Positions 62,981 through 64,000 of a stretch of DNA of 64,000 bases are shown here, piece after piece. Below the pieces are notes generated by a model. That model saw only the letters and a program-made list of their open reading frames with translations. It made no database searches and was not told where the DNA came from. The DNA comes from Polaromonas sp. JS666 (GTDB lineage: Bacteria > Pseudomonadota > Gammaproteobacteria > Burkholderiales > Burkholderiaceae_C): contig NC_007948.1 of assembly GCF_000013865.1 (NCBI RefSeq), positions 3,844,001-3,908,000 on the forward strand, in the 5' to 3' direction. Numbering within the stretch: the first letter of the stretch is position 1; each line of letters starts with the position of its first letter. A program made the position numbers and the translations under genes.

Positions 62981-64000
62981 GTGAACGTTTCAAGCCCGTC
63001 CCACAGCGCCAGACTGCGCCGTATTGCCCACCTCGACATGGATGCTTTTTTTGCGTCGATCGAGTTGCTGCGCTACCCGCAACTCAAAGGCCTGCCCGTG
63101 GTGATTGGTGGCGGGCGGCGCAAGGTGGATGAAGAACTGCTGGCGGCGCAAGGCGAGCGCGCGCTGCGCTTCATTCCGGTGGAAAATTTTCCGCTGCTCA
63201 AGGACTATGTGGGCCGCGGCGTGATCACCACGGCGACCTACGCAGCGCGGCAATTTGGCGTGGGCTCGGCCATGGGCATGATGAAGGCGGCCAAACTCTG
63301 TCCGCAGGCCATTGTGTTGCCGGTCGATTTTGAAGAAGTGCGCAAATACTCGCGGCTGTTCAAAAGCACCATCACCGAGATTGCCCCCGTGATGCAGGAC
63401 CGCGGGGTGGACGAGGTGTATATCGACTTCACCGATGTGCCCGGCGGCCAGCGCGAGGGAGGCCGGGTGCTGGCGCGGTTGATCCAGAAAGCGATTTTTG
63501 AAAAGACCGGCCTCACCTGCTCGGTTGGCGTGGCCCCCAACAAGCTGCTGGCCAAGATGGCCAGCGAGTTCGACAAGCCCAATGGCATTTCGATTGTGTA
63601 CGAGGAAGACCTGCAGCCCCGGATCTGGCCGCTCAACGTACGCAAGATCAACGGCATTGGTCCCAAGGCCGGGGAAAAGCTGGCCAGGCTGCACATCCAC
63701 ACCATCGGCGAGCTGGCCGCGCAGGATCCTTCATTTCTGATTGCCAATTTCGGCAAAGCCACGGGCGCCTGGATGCACGAGGCCGCCTGGGGCCGTGACG
63801 ACCGGCCAGTGGTCACCGAGAGCGAGCCCGTCAGCATGAGCCGGGAAACCACCTTTGACCGCGACCTGCATGCAGTGCGCGACAAGGCGGTGCTTGGCGC
63901 CATCTTCACCGATCTGTGCAGCAAACTGGCGCAGGACCTGCAGCGCAAGGGCTATGTGGCCAAAACCATAGGCATCAAGCTGCGCTATGACGATTTCAGA
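62981..64000 (+). CDS. dinB: DNA polymerase IV (Y-family), 3' end outside the window
   Basis: GTG at 62981 opens a frame running to the last base; 340 codons are visible. Y-family signatures are HLDMDAFFASIELLRYPQLKG with catalytic Asp19, the palm motif GVDEVYIDFTDVP with Asp and Glu, VGVAPNKLLAKMASEFDKPNG, and the helix-hairpin-helix INGIGPKAGEKLARL. The little-finger domain has begun (SMSRETTFDRDL). It performs error-prone lesion bypass. I see no clear LexA box in the 249-bp upstream gap, though one of non-E. coli type could be missed. Confidence 0.94.
   Translation, partial: MNVSSPSHSARLRRIAHLDMDAFFASIELLRYPQLKGLPVVIGGGRRKVDEELLAAQGERALRFIPVENFPLLKDYVGRGVITTATYAARQFGVGSAMGMMKAAKLCPQAIVLPVDFEEVRKYSRLFKSTITEIAPVMQDRGVDEVYIDFTDVPGGQREGGRVLARLIQKAIFEKTGLTCSVGVAPNKLLAKMASEFDKPNGISIVYEEDLQPRIWPLNVRKINGIGPKAGEKLARLHIHTIGELAAQDPSFLIANFGKATGAWMHEAAWGRDDRPVVTESEPVSMSRETTFDRDLHAVRDKAVLGAIFTDLCSKLAQDLQRKGYVAKTIGIKLRYDDFR

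Overview
The window looks like chromosomal DNA of a betaproteobacterium of the order Burkholderiales, most likely Comamonadaceae and Polaromonas-like. This rests on high GC, the fab/rpoE block, the argH, algZ/algR and hemCDXY neighbourhood, a VanB-type reductase with an orphan Bug-type binding protein, and a Comamonadaceae-style palindromic repeat. The genus is an inference; no database search was possible.

1-13.7 kb is core housekeeping. On the minus strand runs yceD(DUF177)-rpmF-plsX-fabH-fabD-fabG-acpP-fabF, then a YgfX-like membrane protein, the sigma factor rpoE and a truncated anti-sigma gene (rseA) leaving the window at base 1. On the plus strand a Maf/YceF pyrophosphatase is coupled to an RsmI-like methyltransferase. 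After a shared terminator come sppA, a small Rieske protein, a HAD phosphatase and rluC (minus), divergent from rne (plus), which has a leader of about 620 nt.

17.6-40 kb holds hemC-hemD-hemX-hemY (minus), ppc (plus), a 76-aa membrane protein coupled to a 2793-aa cyclic beta-glucan synthase, terC, an AI-2E family permease, an AlgZ/AlgR (LytS/LytTR-type) two-component pair and argH. An IS5-family element (IS427-like) of 937 bp sits exactly behind the argH stop codon, flanked by TAA duplications. A GC-rich palindromic repeat occurs in four places: translated in frame inside hemX and inside the glucan synthase, in opposite orientations relative to the genes, and twice between genes.

41-45.6 kb holds an OmpR-type response regulator and its kinase, then a DegP/HtrA periplasmic protease and an enoyl-CoA hydratase. 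The regulator gene and the protease gene are each preceded by a matching PmrA/QseB-like direct repeat at the same distance from a -10-like hexamer, which predicts autoregulation and control of the protease.

46-62.7 kb is an accessory catabolic region: an FMN 2-hydroxyacid oxidase (plus), then 14 minus-strand genes. They encode a porin, a VanB-type reductase, a Rieske oxygenase, a 73-aa HTH-like protein, a TTT solute-binding protein, a VOC (extradiol-type) dioxygenase, an aldehyde dehydrogenase, an aspartate-dehydrogenase-like enzyme, a TPP enzyme, an SDR with a non-canonical active site, an IclR regulator, an alpha/beta hydrolase, a cupin and a second SDR. A perfect 8-bp-arm palindrome upstream of the last gene is a good IclR operator candidate. 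Eroded relics of an RraA-type aldolase and a second FMN oxidase lie at the outer edge. I do not recognise the pathway. It has the logic of aromatic ring hydroxylation and meta-type cleavage combined with an unexpected TPP/aspartate-dehydrogenase module, and is the best candidate for an undescribed system here. A di-haem cytochrome c and the start of dinB close the window.
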